Of a stretch of DNA of 54,849 nt, positions 23,872 through 33,018 are shown in pieces (within the stretch, counting starts at the first letter, position 1; the number at the start of each line of letters is the position of its first letter). The notes beneath the pieces are model-generated. The model had not been told where the DNA came from and made no database searches. It saw only the letters and a program-made list of their open reading frames with translations. The stretch comes from Pirellula sp. (GTDB taxonomy: Bacteria > Planctomycetota > Planctomycetia > Pirellulales > Lacipirellulaceae), in assembly GCA_013822725.1 (NCBI GenBank), contig PNKX01000030.1, forward strand, positions 1 to 54,849, in the 5' to 3' direction. Position numbers and translations under genes: made by a program.

Positions 23872-24508
23872 TTTGCTTGGACCCCGGCTCTTGAAAGAGC
23901 GCCAGATGGTGCGAAGACAATTGACTTGTGCCTGCTGAAAGAGACAGCAGGCGCGGGGATCATAGCCAGTTGTTCGAAAACGCCCAAGATCGGCTGGAAG
24001 AGTGCCGCGATTCAGCCGTGGAGGTGGACAGCGAACGTGCGCGTCCGCGTCGGGCGGGCAGGAATGTTCGACACCACCGATCGCGGGAAACCGAGGGTTT
24101 TTGCGGAAATCCGCCCATCATTCCCGCCGGACCGGACAACGTAAGTTATCTTTCAGTAGTCACTTACGACGAACTTTTCTATTTTCAGGGAATCTATCGC
24201 CCCGAAAATCGCGAACTTTCTATCGACCCAAATCGGTCTTACTTCGTACAACCAGTAGCCGCTGAAGTCGCTAGCAGCCCTTGGAATGGGGTCAAGCTAG
24301 CGACCTCTAACGGCTTGATGCACCACCCCCCGGGCTGTGATCAGGCGAGCCAATCGCCGAATCGCCTCGCCCGCCGCAAACAAGTGGGCACGATTTTCGT
24401 ACAGGAGACATCGAAAGAGCCGGATGACGCCGTTACCGCCGTGGGCGAAGGAATCGCAAGGAACACCACGTGCCCGCCGTTTGAGGAATGCCAGAGAGAA
24501 GGTGTACC
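23872..24508. other. 637-bp divergent intergenic region
   Basis: Between the secreted protein gene (minus) and the sigma-factor gene (plus). The central part (about 24138-24260) is AT-rich for this genome. It holds GTAAGT...ACTTAC arms (about 24140-24167) and a repeated TATCGCCCC/TATCGACCC. No convincing promoter hexamers, repeat family or ORF were found. Long leaders ahead of regulatory genes are common. Confidence 0.5.
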
Positions 24509-26176
24509 ATGCATATCGACTATAAAAGCCCGCTCGTCCGTGAAATCCGCGATCGCCAGCGCCAAGAGGCGACTCGCGAGCAGCTGTTGCAGCGCATCGA
24601 CGCCGCCGAGCGGTTGATGGCGAGCGTCGACGTCGGCCAATCCTATCAGCAGACCCAAGTCTTCGAGCATTTGGCTGGCGCCGAAACGGCCCCGGCCGAT
24701 TCCGCTCGCAAGATCGCCGGTCGCGATCTGGTCCATGATCTCCGCTTGCTGGTGGAAGATCTGTCCGACGCCGCCGAACTCCCGGCCGACGGCATGGGCG
24801 AGCAAGTCTTTACCGTCGAAGAACTGGCCCGCCAGTTCAACGTTTCGACGAAGACGATTTCTCGTTGGCGTGAACTGGGACTCGTCAGCCGCCGGTTGGT
24901 GTTCGATGGCCGGAAGCGCGTCGGATTCCTCCGTTCGAGCGTCGACCGCTTCGTGCGGAACAACGCCGAGCGCGTCGAGCGCGGCGCCAAATTCAGCCAA
25001 CTGACCGACGAACAGCGTCACGAATTCATCGACCAAGCCCGCGAAATGGCTTCGAACGGCGTCGGCCAGGCGGAAATCGCCCGTCGGCTCGCCGAGCGGA
25101 GCGGTCGCAGCGTCGAGACGATTCGCACGGCGATTCGCCAACACGATGCGGAAAACCCCGAACTGGCGGTCTTCCCCGTCCTCGGCGGCCCGCTGACTGA
25201 ACCGCAAAAGCAAAATGTGTACGAGGCCTACCGCCGCGGCGCGTCGGTCGACAAGCTTTGCAGCGACTACAACCGGACGAAGACGACGATCTATCGGGTG
25301 ATCAACGAGATTCGCGCCCAGCGGATCATGGAGTTGCCTCTCGACCTGATCGACAATCCCCGGTTCGCCCGCAAAGGCGCCGACAACGCGATCCTCGGCC
25401 CGATGCCTCAAAGCGACGAACCCTCGCGGAAGCCGCGGCGTCCGACCGGTTTGCCCCCCTATTTGGCAAGCCTGTACGAGATGCCGCTGCTCACCCGCGA
25501 GCAAGAACAACACCTGTTCCGCAAGTACAACTATCTCAAGTTCAAGACGGCCCGCCTGCGGAAGGAGCTCGACGTCGAGCAGCCGAAGGCTCCGTTGATG
25601 GACGAGATTGAGGATCTGAACGAACAGGTCGTGGGACTGAAGAACCAAATCGCGAAGGCTAATTTGCGGTTGGTCGTGTCGATCGCCAAGCGGCACGTCA
25701 CGCCCGACCAGAACTTCTTCGAACTCGTCAGCGACGGCAACGTTTCGCTGCTGCGGGCGATCGAGAAGTTCGATTATTCGCGCGGCAACAAGTTCAGCAC
25801 GTACGCCAGCTGGGCGATCATGAAGAACTTTGCCCGCACGATTCCGGGAGAGTACCGCCAACGCGATCGGTTCCGCACGAGCTACGACGAACTGTTTGCC
25901 GCCACCCAAGAGGAACGCGGCAATCCGATGGTCGACGAGCGGGCGCAATCGGACCGCCTGGAGAAGATCCAGCGGATCCTACAGAAGCTCGACGAGCGGG
26001 AGCAGCAGATCATCATCGGCCGGTTCGGACTCGATCACAACCGCGAGCCGCTGACCCTGAAAGAGGTCGGCGCCGAGATGGGCGTGACGAAGGAACGGAT
26101 CCGGCAGATCGAAGCCCGTGCCTTGACGAAGCTGCGTCTAGCGGCCCAGGAAGAAAAGATCTCGATCGACCTGTAA
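24509..26176 (+). CDS. Sigma70-family factor with N-terminal helix-turn-helix modules
   Basis: 555 residues from ATG 24509, preferred over ATG 24488 because AGAAGG lies 6 nt upstream. The C-terminal half is a sigma factor. Region 1.2-like is LPPYLASLYEMPLLTREQEQ, region 2 is ANLRLVVSIAKRHVT...FFELVSDGNVSLLRAIEKFD...GNKFSTYASWAIMKNFAR, and region 4 is LTLKEVGAEMGVTKERIRQI. Region 3 is short or missing. The N-terminal 280 residues replace region 1.1 with three predicted helix-turn-helix segments. These are about 100-155 (FTVEELARQFNVSTKTISRW, MerR/excisionase style), about 180-215 (GQAEIARRLAERSGRSVETI) and about 235-275 (ASVDKLCSDYNRTKTTIYRV). Its targets are unknown. Confidence 0.9.
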   Translation: MHIDYKSPLVREIRDRQRQEATREQLLQRIDAAERLMASVDVGQSYQQTQVFEHLAGAETAPADSARKIAGRDLVHDLRLLVEDLSDAAELPADGMGEQVFTVEELARQFNVSTKTISRWRELGLVSRRLVFDGRKRVGFLRSSVDRFVRNNAERVERGAKFSQLTDEQRHEFIDQAREMASNGVGQAEIARRLAERSGRSVETIRTAIRQHDAENPELAVFPVLGGPLTEPQKQNVYEAYRRGASVDKLCSDYNRTKTTIYRVINEIRAQRIMELPLDLIDNPRFARKGADNAILGPMPQSDEPSRKPRRPTGLPPYLASLYEMPLLTREQEQHLFRKYNYLKFKTARLRKELDVEQPKAPLMDEIEDLNEQVVGLKNQIAKANLRLVVSIAKRHVTPDQNFFELVSDGNVSLLRAIEKFDYSRGNKFSTYASWAIMKNFARTIPGEYRQRDRFRTSYDELFAATQEERGNPMVDERAQSDRLEKIQRILQKLDEREQQIIIGRFGLDHNREPLTLKEVGAEMGVTKERIRQIEARALTKLRLAAQEEKISIDL

Positions 26177-26194
26177 GCCCGACGCACCAAAAAG

Positions 26195-26213
26195 CCGCGA
26201 CCGCTGGTCGCGG
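26195..26213. repeat. GCGACC palindrome, solitary
   Basis: CCGCGACC and GGTCGCGG arms with GCT centre, preceded by AAAAAG, 18 bp after the sigma-factor stop. Confidence 0.8.
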
Positions 26214-26235
26214 GCAGATTTAACCGAAGCCCCCC

Positions 26236-26277
26236 GAGGCCGCTGCGAAGTCGCAAGACGTCGCGGCGGCCTTTTTT
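26236..26277 (+). terminator. Rho-independent terminator of the sigma-factor gene
   Basis: GGCCGC (26238-26243) pairs with GCGGCC (26266-26271), with additional pairing TGCGA/CGCG inside, followed directly by TTTTTT (26272-26277). It lies about 60 bp past the sigma-factor stop. Confidence 0.75.
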
Positions 26278-26350
26278 CGTTTCCAACTCTAGTGGAACGG
26301 CAATGATTGCCGACCAGCCAAAAAAGATCGCTACCGAAAGATGACGCCGC

Positions 26351-27535
26351 TCACACGCCATCCGCAAAGCGCATCAGAACGTCAACCACGTCGTCGCGGC
26401 GGCTTTGAAATGCATCGAGCACCTGCGGATCGAAGTGGTTCCCGCGCTTCTCGGCCATCGTGTCGAAGCATTCGTCGATCGGGAACGAGTCCTTGTAGCA
26501 GCGCTTGGAACTCAGCGCGTCGAACACGTCGGCGACCGCGGTGATGCGGCCTTCGAGCGGAATCTCCTCGCCCCGTAGGCCCGTGGGATAGCCGGTGCCG
26601 TCCCAATGCTCGTGATGGCTCATAGCGATGCGATGAGCAAGCACCAGCAACGGCGTCGCTCCCCCGCTGCCACTCCCCTCTCTCCAGTCGCCGTTGGCAG
26701 CGTGTTCGTCGTCGGTATAGGGCTGAAGAATTCGGTCGCCGAACGCGCAGTGGCGCTTCATCAGTTCGAATTCGTCGTCAGTCAAGCGTCCCGGCTTCAG
26801 GAGAATCGCGTCGGGAATGCCAATCTTACCGACGTCGTGCAATTGAGCAGCGCGTTCCAGCAGGTCGGCGGCGTCGCCGACGATGCCGAGCTCCTCGCCG
26901 ATCAAGCGGGCGTAGCGCCCGACGCGCACGACGTGGAGCCCCGTATCGTTGTCGCGATACTCAGCTGCGCGAGCCAGCACTAGGCCGATCTCGCGGTAGG
27001 CCTGTTCGAGTTGTCGCGTCCGCTCGCGCACCGCCGATTCTAGATTCTGGTTGTAGCGCAGCAGTTGGTCTTGATACGCCTTGACCTTCAACACGTTGAC
27101 GACGCGCGGCGCGAGTTCCGCCGGATCGACCGGCTTGTTCAGAAAATCGGTGGCGCCATGCTTCAGCGCTTCGCAACGGATTTTGTGATCGGTCACCGCC
27201 GTGAGAATGATCACCGGAATATGCGCCGTCGCTGGATCGTGTCGCATTTCGTCGAGGACGTCGAGGCCGGTGACGAACGGCATCATCAGGTCCAGCAGCA
27301 CGCAATCGGGGCGTTCGTCGCGAATGAGCGTCATCGCCTTCCGGCCGTCGGTCGTCGTGACGAATTGCGAGAAGCCTTCGAGTTCCAACAAGCGGCGGAC
27401 GATCTTGACGTTGGTCGGTTCGTCGTCGACAACCATCAACTTGGAGAGCTTGACGCTCGCGGCGTCGACGACGCCAACCGCCGCCGGCGGGGCCGGCGCG
27501 GGTTCGAGCTCGGGCATGGTCGTTGAGCTGGTCAT
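26351..27535 (-). CDS. Response regulator with HD-GYP domain (c-di-GMP phosphodiesterase type)
   Basis: 394 residues from ATG 27535 (MTSSTTMPELEPAPAP). The open frame continues upstream into the kinase gene but without coding character. The receiver domain (about 30-155) has VVDDEPTNVKIV, the phospho-acceptor Asp in DCVLLDLMMPFVTG, and the Lys in FLNKPVDPAEL. A coiled linker follows (NLESAVRERTRQLEQAYREI). The HD-GYP domain has AAQLHDVGKIGIPDAILLKPG (HD pair and GIPD), HHEHWDGTGYPTGLRG (HH...DGTGYP) and VADVFDALSSKRCYK. All residues expected for a metal-dependent c-di-GMP hydrolase appear present. It lies 53 bp after the hybrid kinase gene and is probably its partner. Confidence 0.93.
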   Translation of the reverse strand: MTSSTTMPELEPAPAPPAAVGVVDAASVKLSKLMVVDDEPTNVKIVRRLLELEGFSQFVTTTDGRKAMTLIRDERPDCVLLDLMMPFVTGLDVLDEMRHDPATAHIPVIILTAVTDHKIRCEALKHGATDFLNKPVDPAELAPRVVNVLKVKAYQDQLLRYNQNLESAVRERTRQLEQAYREIGLVLARAAEYRDNDTGLHVVRVGRYARLIGEELGIVGDAADLLERAAQLHDVGKIGIPDAILLKPGRLTDDEFELMKRHCAFGDRILQPYTDDEHAANGDWREGSGSGGATPLLVLAHRIAMSHHEHWDGTGYPTGLRGEEIPLEGRITAVADVFDALSSKRCYKDSFPIDECFDTMAEKRGNHFDPQVLDAFQSRRDDVVDVLMRFADGV

Positions 27536-27588
27536 AGCAATTGCGGACGACGCGGCGAACCGGCCGGGCACATGGCGCCCGTCCTTCG

Positions 27589-30168
27589 TCACACGACGAT
27601 CAACGGCTCCATCTCCCTCAATTCGTTGAGCAACGCCGCCGCCTGATCGCCGCTTCCCTTGGCGGCAAAGGTTTCGAGCTCGGCCGAAATTTCCGACAGG
27701 CACGTGAAACCAGCCGTGCCGCCGGAACCTTTGAGCCCATGAACATGCCGCTGTAGTTCTTCGTAGTCTTCGCTGGCGAGCGCCCGTTCCATCGCGTCGA
27801 GCCGCGCCGGAATACTCTCGACGAACTCCGCGACGATTTCCCGCAGCATGTCGTCCTCCGTCGGCAAGCTCGAGCGAATTGGCCCGGCGAGGGCGCGCTT
27901 GATCTTCTTTTCTTTTTCTGTTTTCGCGTTGATACGGCAGCGGGCGCCAAAGCCCACGGCATCCTCCACCGCTTGAGTCAGTTCGTCGACGTTTACCGGC
28001 TTGGAAAGATATCCCGAGCAACCGGCGTAGGTACACTTCTCGCGGTCCCCCTTCATGGCATGGGCGGTGAGCGCGATGATCGGCTTGTCGAAGCCCAGCG
28101 ACCGCAGTTTTCGCGTCGCTGCGTAGCCGTCGAGCAGCGGCATCTGCATGTCCATCAGCACGACGTCGAATGGCTCGGCCAGCGCTAGTCGACAGGCCAT
28201 CTCGCCGTTTTCGACAGTTTGAACCTCGGCGCCGTGGCGCGACAGAAAGACCTGGATCAGCTTGCGATTGGTCTCGCCGTCGTCCGCCAAGAGGACGCGG
28301 ATTCCCTGCAAATTCGCCGCACTGGGGCGATCGACGTAGTCGCCGGTGGTCGCGTCGGGGGGCGTTTCCAACATGCGAACATGGCGCAGGTCGCCGATCG
28401 GCAACTGAACGGCGAACGTCGTGCCGCGCCCCAGTTCGCTGTCGACCGATAACTTTCCGCCGAGCGCCGTGGCGATGTTCTTGCAGATGGCCAAACCCAA
28501 CCCCGTGCCGCCGTAGCGGCGCGTCATCGAGCTGTCGGCCTGCACGAACGGGTGAAAGATGTCGTCGAGCTTCGCCGAATCAATGCCGATGCCGGTGTCG
28601 CGCACCTCAAGCGTCAGGTACCAGCGATCAGCCTCGCGATGGGAGCGGGCGACGACCATGACGCTTCCCTGCTCGGTAAACTTGATCGCGTTGCCGACCA
28701 AGTTGACCAACAACTGCCGCACGCGGTGCGGGTCGGTGGCCACGATCTCGGGAATCGAACCGTCCCAGCGATAGTTCAGGACGATCCCCTTCTCCACGGC
28801 CCGCACCCGCAACAGCGAGACGACCTCGGCGATCAGCTGGTGGGGAGAGAACCGCGCGTGTTCGACCTGGAGCTTGCCCGCTTCGATCTTCGAGAGATCG
28901 AGAACGTTATTGATCAGCTCAAGCAAATGACGAGCACTGGTCCGAATCGTCTCGGCGTAGTCGCGACGAAGCCGTTCATCCCCTTCGTCGGCGTTGCGCA
29001 CCAACAACTCCGCGAAGCCGAGAATGCTGTTCAGCGGCGTGCGAATCTCGTGGCTCATGTTGGCCAGGAACTCGCTCTTGATGCGATTGGCGGCCTCGGC
29101 CTCTTCCATCGCGCGACGCATGTCGAGCTCATGCGACTTGCGGTCGGTGATGTCGCGGGCAAACGCGCAGAAGGTCGTCTCTTCGCTCCCCTGAATGGAA
29201 ACGATCGCCAACTCAACGTCGAACTGCCGTCCGCCGCGGGCGACGCATTCCATCTCGAAACGTTGATGGAACGTCGGCTCCTCGTGCTCTTGAGAAAGCT
29301 CACGCAATCCTGCGAGGTAACGCTGACGGTCGTGTTCCGGAATGACCAGTTCTTCCAACTGACTGCCAATCGCCTCGGCCACCGTCCAGCCGAACAATCG
29401 CTCGGCTTGTCCGTTCCAGTTGAGGACCTTGCCGCGTGCGTCGAGCTCGACCACCGCGTCGAGCGAACCCTCGATGATCGATCGTTCCTTCTCGAACGAG
29501 CGATGAAGCTGCGTCGAGTACCGCTGCAGATCAGCGTGGTGCGATTCGAACAGCGCCGTCTGCAGGGCGTTGTTCTGCATCTCCCCCATGCTCTTGCGCA
29601 TCGTGATTAGCAAGAACAAATCCTCAAACAGCACCCAGCCGGTATGCTCGACCCAGCGCCACTCGTCAGCGGTGGCGACGCCGAACACAGACTGCGGCCA
29701 AAAAATCCCGCGGATAAGGTGGTCGGCGCCGACGAGCGCCGTGGCGACCATCAGGACGCCCCAATCGCGGTACGCCGCCAGGAAGGCGAGCGAACCGAAG
29801 ACGTGAAAATGGGTTTCCAGGCGGCCGCCGCTCACTTGCACGAGCAGCGACGAGAACATCATTTGAGCGATGGCGATCGTGTAACGAGTGACCGCTTCGC
29901 CGGGCCGTCGCCACGCCAGCCAGACGGGGAGCGACGCCAAGGCGCCGCCAACCCAGAAGGCGAACCAGACGTGAGGATGAAGACTCGAGGTCGCTCCCGA
30001 CCAGGTCCGAGGCGAAATACAAAGGGCCGTCGCGACGGCGCCAATCCACTGCACGACCATCAGCACGGCGAACATCCGATCGATGCGCCGGTAAATATGT
30101 CGTTCGCGCTGATGGAGAATTTCGTCCGCGCGGGCCTTTAACCTTGCGTCGCCAGTCGCACTGATCAT
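27589..30168 (-). CDS. Hybrid sensor histidine kinase with PAS, receiver and HPt domains
   Basis: 859 residues. The N-terminal 200 residues form several membrane helices (FAVLMVVQWIGAVATALCI; AIAQMMFSSLLVQVSGG; LEDLFLLITMR region). A PAS domain follows at about 240-345 (IIEGSLDAVVELDARGKVLNW). The dimerisation/phospho-acceptor motif is FLANMSHEIRTPLNSILGF. The ATPase has LLVNLVGNAIKFTEQG, DTGIGID and YGGTGLGLAICKNI. A receiver has LLADDGETNRK and VVLMDMQMPLLDG. The C-terminal HPt has HVHGLKGSGGTAGF. So an entire phosphorelay sits in one chain, which could pass phosphate to the HD-GYP regulator. Its first codon overlaps the end of the upstream redox gene (ATGA). Confidence 0.95.
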   Translation of the reverse strand: MISATGDARLKARADEILHQRERHIYRRIDRMFAVLMVVQWIGAVATALCISPRTWSGATSSLHPHVWFAFWVGGALASLPVWLAWRRPGEAVTRYTIAIAQMMFSSLLVQVSGGRLETHFHVFGSLAFLAAYRDWGVLMVATALVGADHLIRGIFWPQSVFGVATADEWRWVEHTGWVLFEDLFLLITMRKSMGEMQNNALQTALFESHHADLQRYSTQLHRSFEKERSIIEGSLDAVVELDARGKVLNWNGQAERLFGWTVAEAIGSQLEELVIPEHDRQRYLAGLRELSQEHEEPTFHQRFEMECVARGGRQFDVELAIVSIQGSEETTFCAFARDITDRKSHELDMRRAMEEAEAANRIKSEFLANMSHEIRTPLNSILGFAELLVRNADEGDERLRRDYAETIRTSARHLLELINNVLDLSKIEAGKLQVEHARFSPHQLIAEVVSLLRVRAVEKGIVLNYRWDGSIPEIVATDPHRVRQLLVNLVGNAIKFTEQGSVMVVARSHREADRWYLTLEVRDTGIGIDSAKLDDIFHPFVQADSSMTRRYGGTGLGLAICKNIATALGGKLSVDSELGRGTTFAVQLPIGDLRHVRMLETPPDATTGDYVDRPSAANLQGIRVLLADDGETNRKLIQVFLSRHGAEVQTVENGEMACRLALAEPFDVVLMDMQMPLLDGYAATRKLRSLGFDKPIIALTAHAMKGDREKCTYAGCSGYLSKPVNVDELTQAVEDAVGFGARCRINAKTEKEKKIKRALAGPIRSSLPTEDDMLREIVAEFVESIPARLDAMERALASEDYEELQRHVHGLKGSGGTAGFTCLSEISAELETFAAKGSGDQAAALLNELREMEPLIVV

Positions 30169-30917
30169 ATCGGATCGCCTCCGGCGGATCGCGACGAGAG
30201 TGCGTGCGAGTCATCGCTCGCTGGCGGCTCATCCTGCAAGTTGCCGTCGTCTTGATGGGAAACTGGCGTCGCGCTGGCGGGGTGTCGATTCTCGCGAACC
30301 ATCACGCAGCCGAGCGGAGGAATCGACGGCACGTCGGCGTCATGATCAACCAGCAAGGACGTCACTGCTTGCAAACCGACGTTGTCGCCGGCATGGCCGC
30401 GCGACATTGTCACGCCGCCGGCGTAGAGGCGATTTCCCGCCGGGTCGAACAGCAACACCGTGCCGCTGATCCGCGCGCCGAAGAGCGCCGTCTCGACGCC
30501 TCCCGGATCGCGTAACAGATGAGCGTTGGGAAGCCGTGCAGCGCGGTCCAGGAAGGGCGATGACCACCACAGGTCGCCGGTCGAGCGCGGGGCCGCGACG
30601 ACGACGCAAACGTCGGGGAGCGTTTCTCCCCGAACCAGCATCGGCAGCCGTTCCAGTTCCGCCACTGTCGCCCGCGAACAGGGGCATTTAGGATGCAGAA
30701 ACAAGACGAGCGTCGGCCGTCCCGTCATGCGCGCGATGTTCGACTCGGCCGGCCATTGCGGAACGACGTCGGTCGTCGCCTGCGGATCGCCGCTGAAGCC
30801 ATAGGCGGAAATGCCATACCAACCCGCCACGGCGACCGCAATCCAGACGAGGAGCGCGGCTCCCAGCGCCCAGGAGAGCTTGTCGCTAGTTCGAATTGGC
30901 GGGGATGGTTCTGGCAT
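30165..30917 (-). CDS. Membrane-anchored thioredoxin-fold protein with CPC motif
   Basis: 250 residues. One N-terminal membrane helix (about 14-36, LSWALGAALLVWIAVAVAGWY), then a thioredoxin-like domain (TLVLFLHPKCPCSRATVAEL) with a CxC pair (Cys-Pro-Cys) instead of CxxC, and a second half GTVLLFDPAGNRLYAGGVT. A low-complexity polar tail follows. I recall similar HP-CPCSR proteins in planctomycetes and proteobacteria, sometimes called RedB. Likely a periplasmic redox or copper/thiol-handling protein. The stop overlaps the start of the hybrid kinase (4 nt), so it is translationally coupled and may modulate sensing. Confidence 0.8.
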   Translation of the reverse strand: MPEPSPPIRTSDKLSWALGAALLVWIAVAVAGWYGISAYGFSGDPQATTDVVPQWPAESNIARMTGRPTLVLFLHPKCPCSRATVAELERLPMLVRGETLPDVCVVVAAPRSTGDLWWSSPFLDRAARLPNAHLLRDPGGVETALFGARISGTVLLFDPAGNRLYAGGVTMSRGHAGDNVGLQAVTSLLVDHDADVPSIPPLGCVMVRENRHPASATPVSHQDDGNLQDEPPASDDSHALSSRSAGGDPI

Positions 30918-31183
30918 CGAGACGCTCGAACAAAGTCTACGGCGCAGCCCTGGATTGTGACTGGACGCTTGGGTCCGGTCGCAGGATGCTCCCCAACTCT
31001 AGGTTAGGGCGTTCGCTCGACTCGCAAGCGGTGCGGTAAGCCGATGACGCCGACGGGACGCGTTAAGACCGATTACAATAATCACGACGATCGTGCGCTC
31101 ACGATTCGCTGTAAGAAATCCCGCCCCGCGTTCGGCAAGCAACGAAGCAATCAATTGAACGGCCTGTAGGACCTGTGCGCGAC

Positions 31184-32992
31184 ATGCCACGATACGAATT
31201 CACGAACCAGCGGATCCTGTACTTCTTGTTGGCAACCGCCTGCTGGCGCGCCGCGGCGGCTGAGGAAGGTCGGTTCGCAACGGTCGAACCGCAGGTGCGG
31301 ATTTACACGAATCAGCCAGCGGCGAGCGCGGCGCCGGCTGACAAGCGAATGCCGCCGCGGGTGATGATCTTCGCCCTCCCCAACGGCAACACGCTGGAAC
31401 AGACGCTCGGCTGTAAGAAGGCGGAGGGCCTCGACTGGCACTACGACATTCAACATGTGCTCGCTCAAACGCGGCTGCTGCGGAAACTCACTCCGGAGGA
31501 ACCAATCACGCTGGTCTGCGCTGAAGCGGGCGGACTCAGTTGGCCGACGTGGCGCGGCAGCCGCGCCGACGGCAACGCGCGCATCGGCGCGTTCGCCGAC
31601 CAGTGGCGTCGGGAGTTCGGCGCGGACGACGCGCGCGTCACGCTCACCGGCCACAGCGGCGGCGGCAGTTTTATCTTCGGAGCAATCGAAGCCTTCGACC
31701 AGATTCCCGTGTGGATTGACCGGATTGCGATCCTCGACGCGAACTATGCGTTCGACGCCGCGAAACATGGCGGCAAGCTCGTCCGGTGGTTGCAGGGCGA
31801 CAAGTCACGGCGACTCATCGTGTTGGCGTACGACGATCGGAACATTGAGTTCAACGGCAAGAAAGTCGTCGGTCCCGACGGCGGCACCTTCCGCGCGACG
31901 CAGCGCATGGTCGACGCGTTCCGACCTGAGTTCGCGATTGAAGAGCGGCAGACGGGGCCCTTCACCGAATACGTGGGCCTCGACGGGCGGGTACGGTTTT
32001 ATGTTCACCCGAACCCGCAGTACAAGATTCTCCACACGGCCCTCGTCGGCGACATGAACGGACTGGTGCAGGCGCAAACGCTTGGAACGCCGGCGGAGGG
32101 AACGTGGGGAACGTTTGGCGGGCCGCGGGCTTATGAAGCGTTTGTGGAGGAGCGGCCGGTTGTTGATGATGCGAAGAAGACAGGGAACGTTGGCGCGCAG
32201 ACTCCCGGTAACGAGAATCCCTCCCCTAGCCCCTCCCTGCGAGGGAGGGGGATAGAAACGATCCCGCCGCGTCGCGTTGATGCCATCGGCGGGCGGGCGT
32301 TCATGGAGAAGATTGCTGGCTTGCCGCGCGAGGAGCGCGAAGCCGCGGTCTACGCCGAGATAGCCGCGGGAAACGTGCCTGATTTTCTCCGCACGTTCAA
32401 ACAAGTCCCCATCGCTGCCGGCGAAGTGCGCGGCACCATCGAAGTCGCGCCCGATTATCTGGCGATCGGCAGCGACGAAGACTTCGTTCGCATCCCGATG
32501 ACGCCGCACACGGCGCAGCGGCTGGCCGACCTGTTCGGCTGCGTGTTGCCGACTCGGAAAATCGTCGACGCCATCGACGCCGTTGCCGAAGTCCGGCTGG
32601 CGCCGCAACCGCTGACCGAAGACCGCGAATCGGTCGCCGCGTTCTTGCTATCAAACGACAAGATCGAAGAACAACGAAAGGGCCGGCCGCTCGGCTCGCT
32701 CACCACCGGCGGGAAAAAGGACATTGTCGTGTCGAACAAGATCCACGAACGTCCCAATCGTCTGGTGATTTACGGTTGGCGACAATTGAACGGTCAGCCG
32801 ATCCAGCCGCTCACCAATGTTCACGTCGACTGGTACGTCGACTACAGCCACGGCGTGCGACTGGTGCGCGATGAGATCGTCGTCGACGGCCAGCCGCGGA
32901 AGATCGTTGACCTGCTGCGCGACAAGGACGGCGCTGCGATCGTCAGCGATGAGGGGCCGATCGATCCGCCGCGGTATCCCTTAAGAAAATGA
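31184..32992 (+). CDS. Secreted alpha/beta-hydrolase-like protein
   Basis: 602 residues from ATG 31184 (GTG 31175 is an in-frame alternative). Signal peptide QRILYFLLATACWRAAAA. The first 300 residues look like a serine hydrolase fold: VMIFALPNGNTLEQTLG (PNG turn), a nucleophile elbow VTLTGHSGGGSFIFG, and LIVLAYDDRN. The remaining 300 residues are of unknown fold (IEVAPDYLAIGSDEDFVRIP; HVDWYVDYSHGVRLVRDE), perhaps a peptidoglycan- or sugar-related domain. A palindrome (32230-32250) codes a linker with SPSLRGRG near residue 350, between the two halves. Substrate unknown. Confidence 0.72.
   Translation: MPRYEFTNQRILYFLLATACWRAAAAEEGRFATVEPQVRIYTNQPAASAAPADKRMPPRVMIFALPNGNTLEQTLGCKKAEGLDWHYDIQHVLAQTRLLRKLTPEEPITLVCAEAGGLSWPTWRGSRADGNARIGAFADQWRREFGADDARVTLTGHSGGGSFIFGAIEAFDQIPVWIDRIAILDANYAFDAAKHGGKLVRWLQGDKSRRLIVLAYDDRNIEFNGKKVVGPDGGTFRATQRMVDAFRPEFAIEERQTGPFTEYVGLDGRVRFYVHPNPQYKILHTALVGDMNGLVQAQTLGTPAEGTWGTFGGPRAYEAFVEERPVVDDAKKTGNVGAQTPGNENPSPSPSLRGRGIETIPPRRVDAIGGRAFMEKIAGLPREEREAAVYAEIAAGNVPDFLRTFKQVPIAAGEVRGTIEVAPDYLAIGSDEDFVRIPMTPHTAQRLADLFGCVLPTRKIVDAIDAVAEVRLAPQPLTEDRESVAAFLLSNDKIEEQRKGRPLGSLTTGGKKDIVVSNKIHERPNRLVIYGWRQLNGQPIQPLTNVHVDWYVDYSHGVRLVRDEIVVDGQPRKIVDLLRDKDGAAIVSDEGPIDPPRYPLRK
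32230..32250. repeat. Palindrome inside a coding sequence
   Basis: CCCCTCCC and GGGAGGGG around TGCGA, in frame within the secreted hydrolase gene, at the join of its two domains. Confidence 0.8.
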
Positions 32993-33018
32993 CGCCTTTC
33001 ACGTTTGGCCAGCTACCT

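Noticed and set aside
24341..25948. 535-codon minus-strand frame opposite the sigma factor
   Set aside because: Antisense of a clear sigma70-family gene.
27536..28036. N-terminal extension of the HD-GYP protein to 28036
   Set aside because: It would overlap the 3' end of the hybrid kinase and reads as low-complexity Arg-rich sequence; ATG 27535 fits the receiver start.
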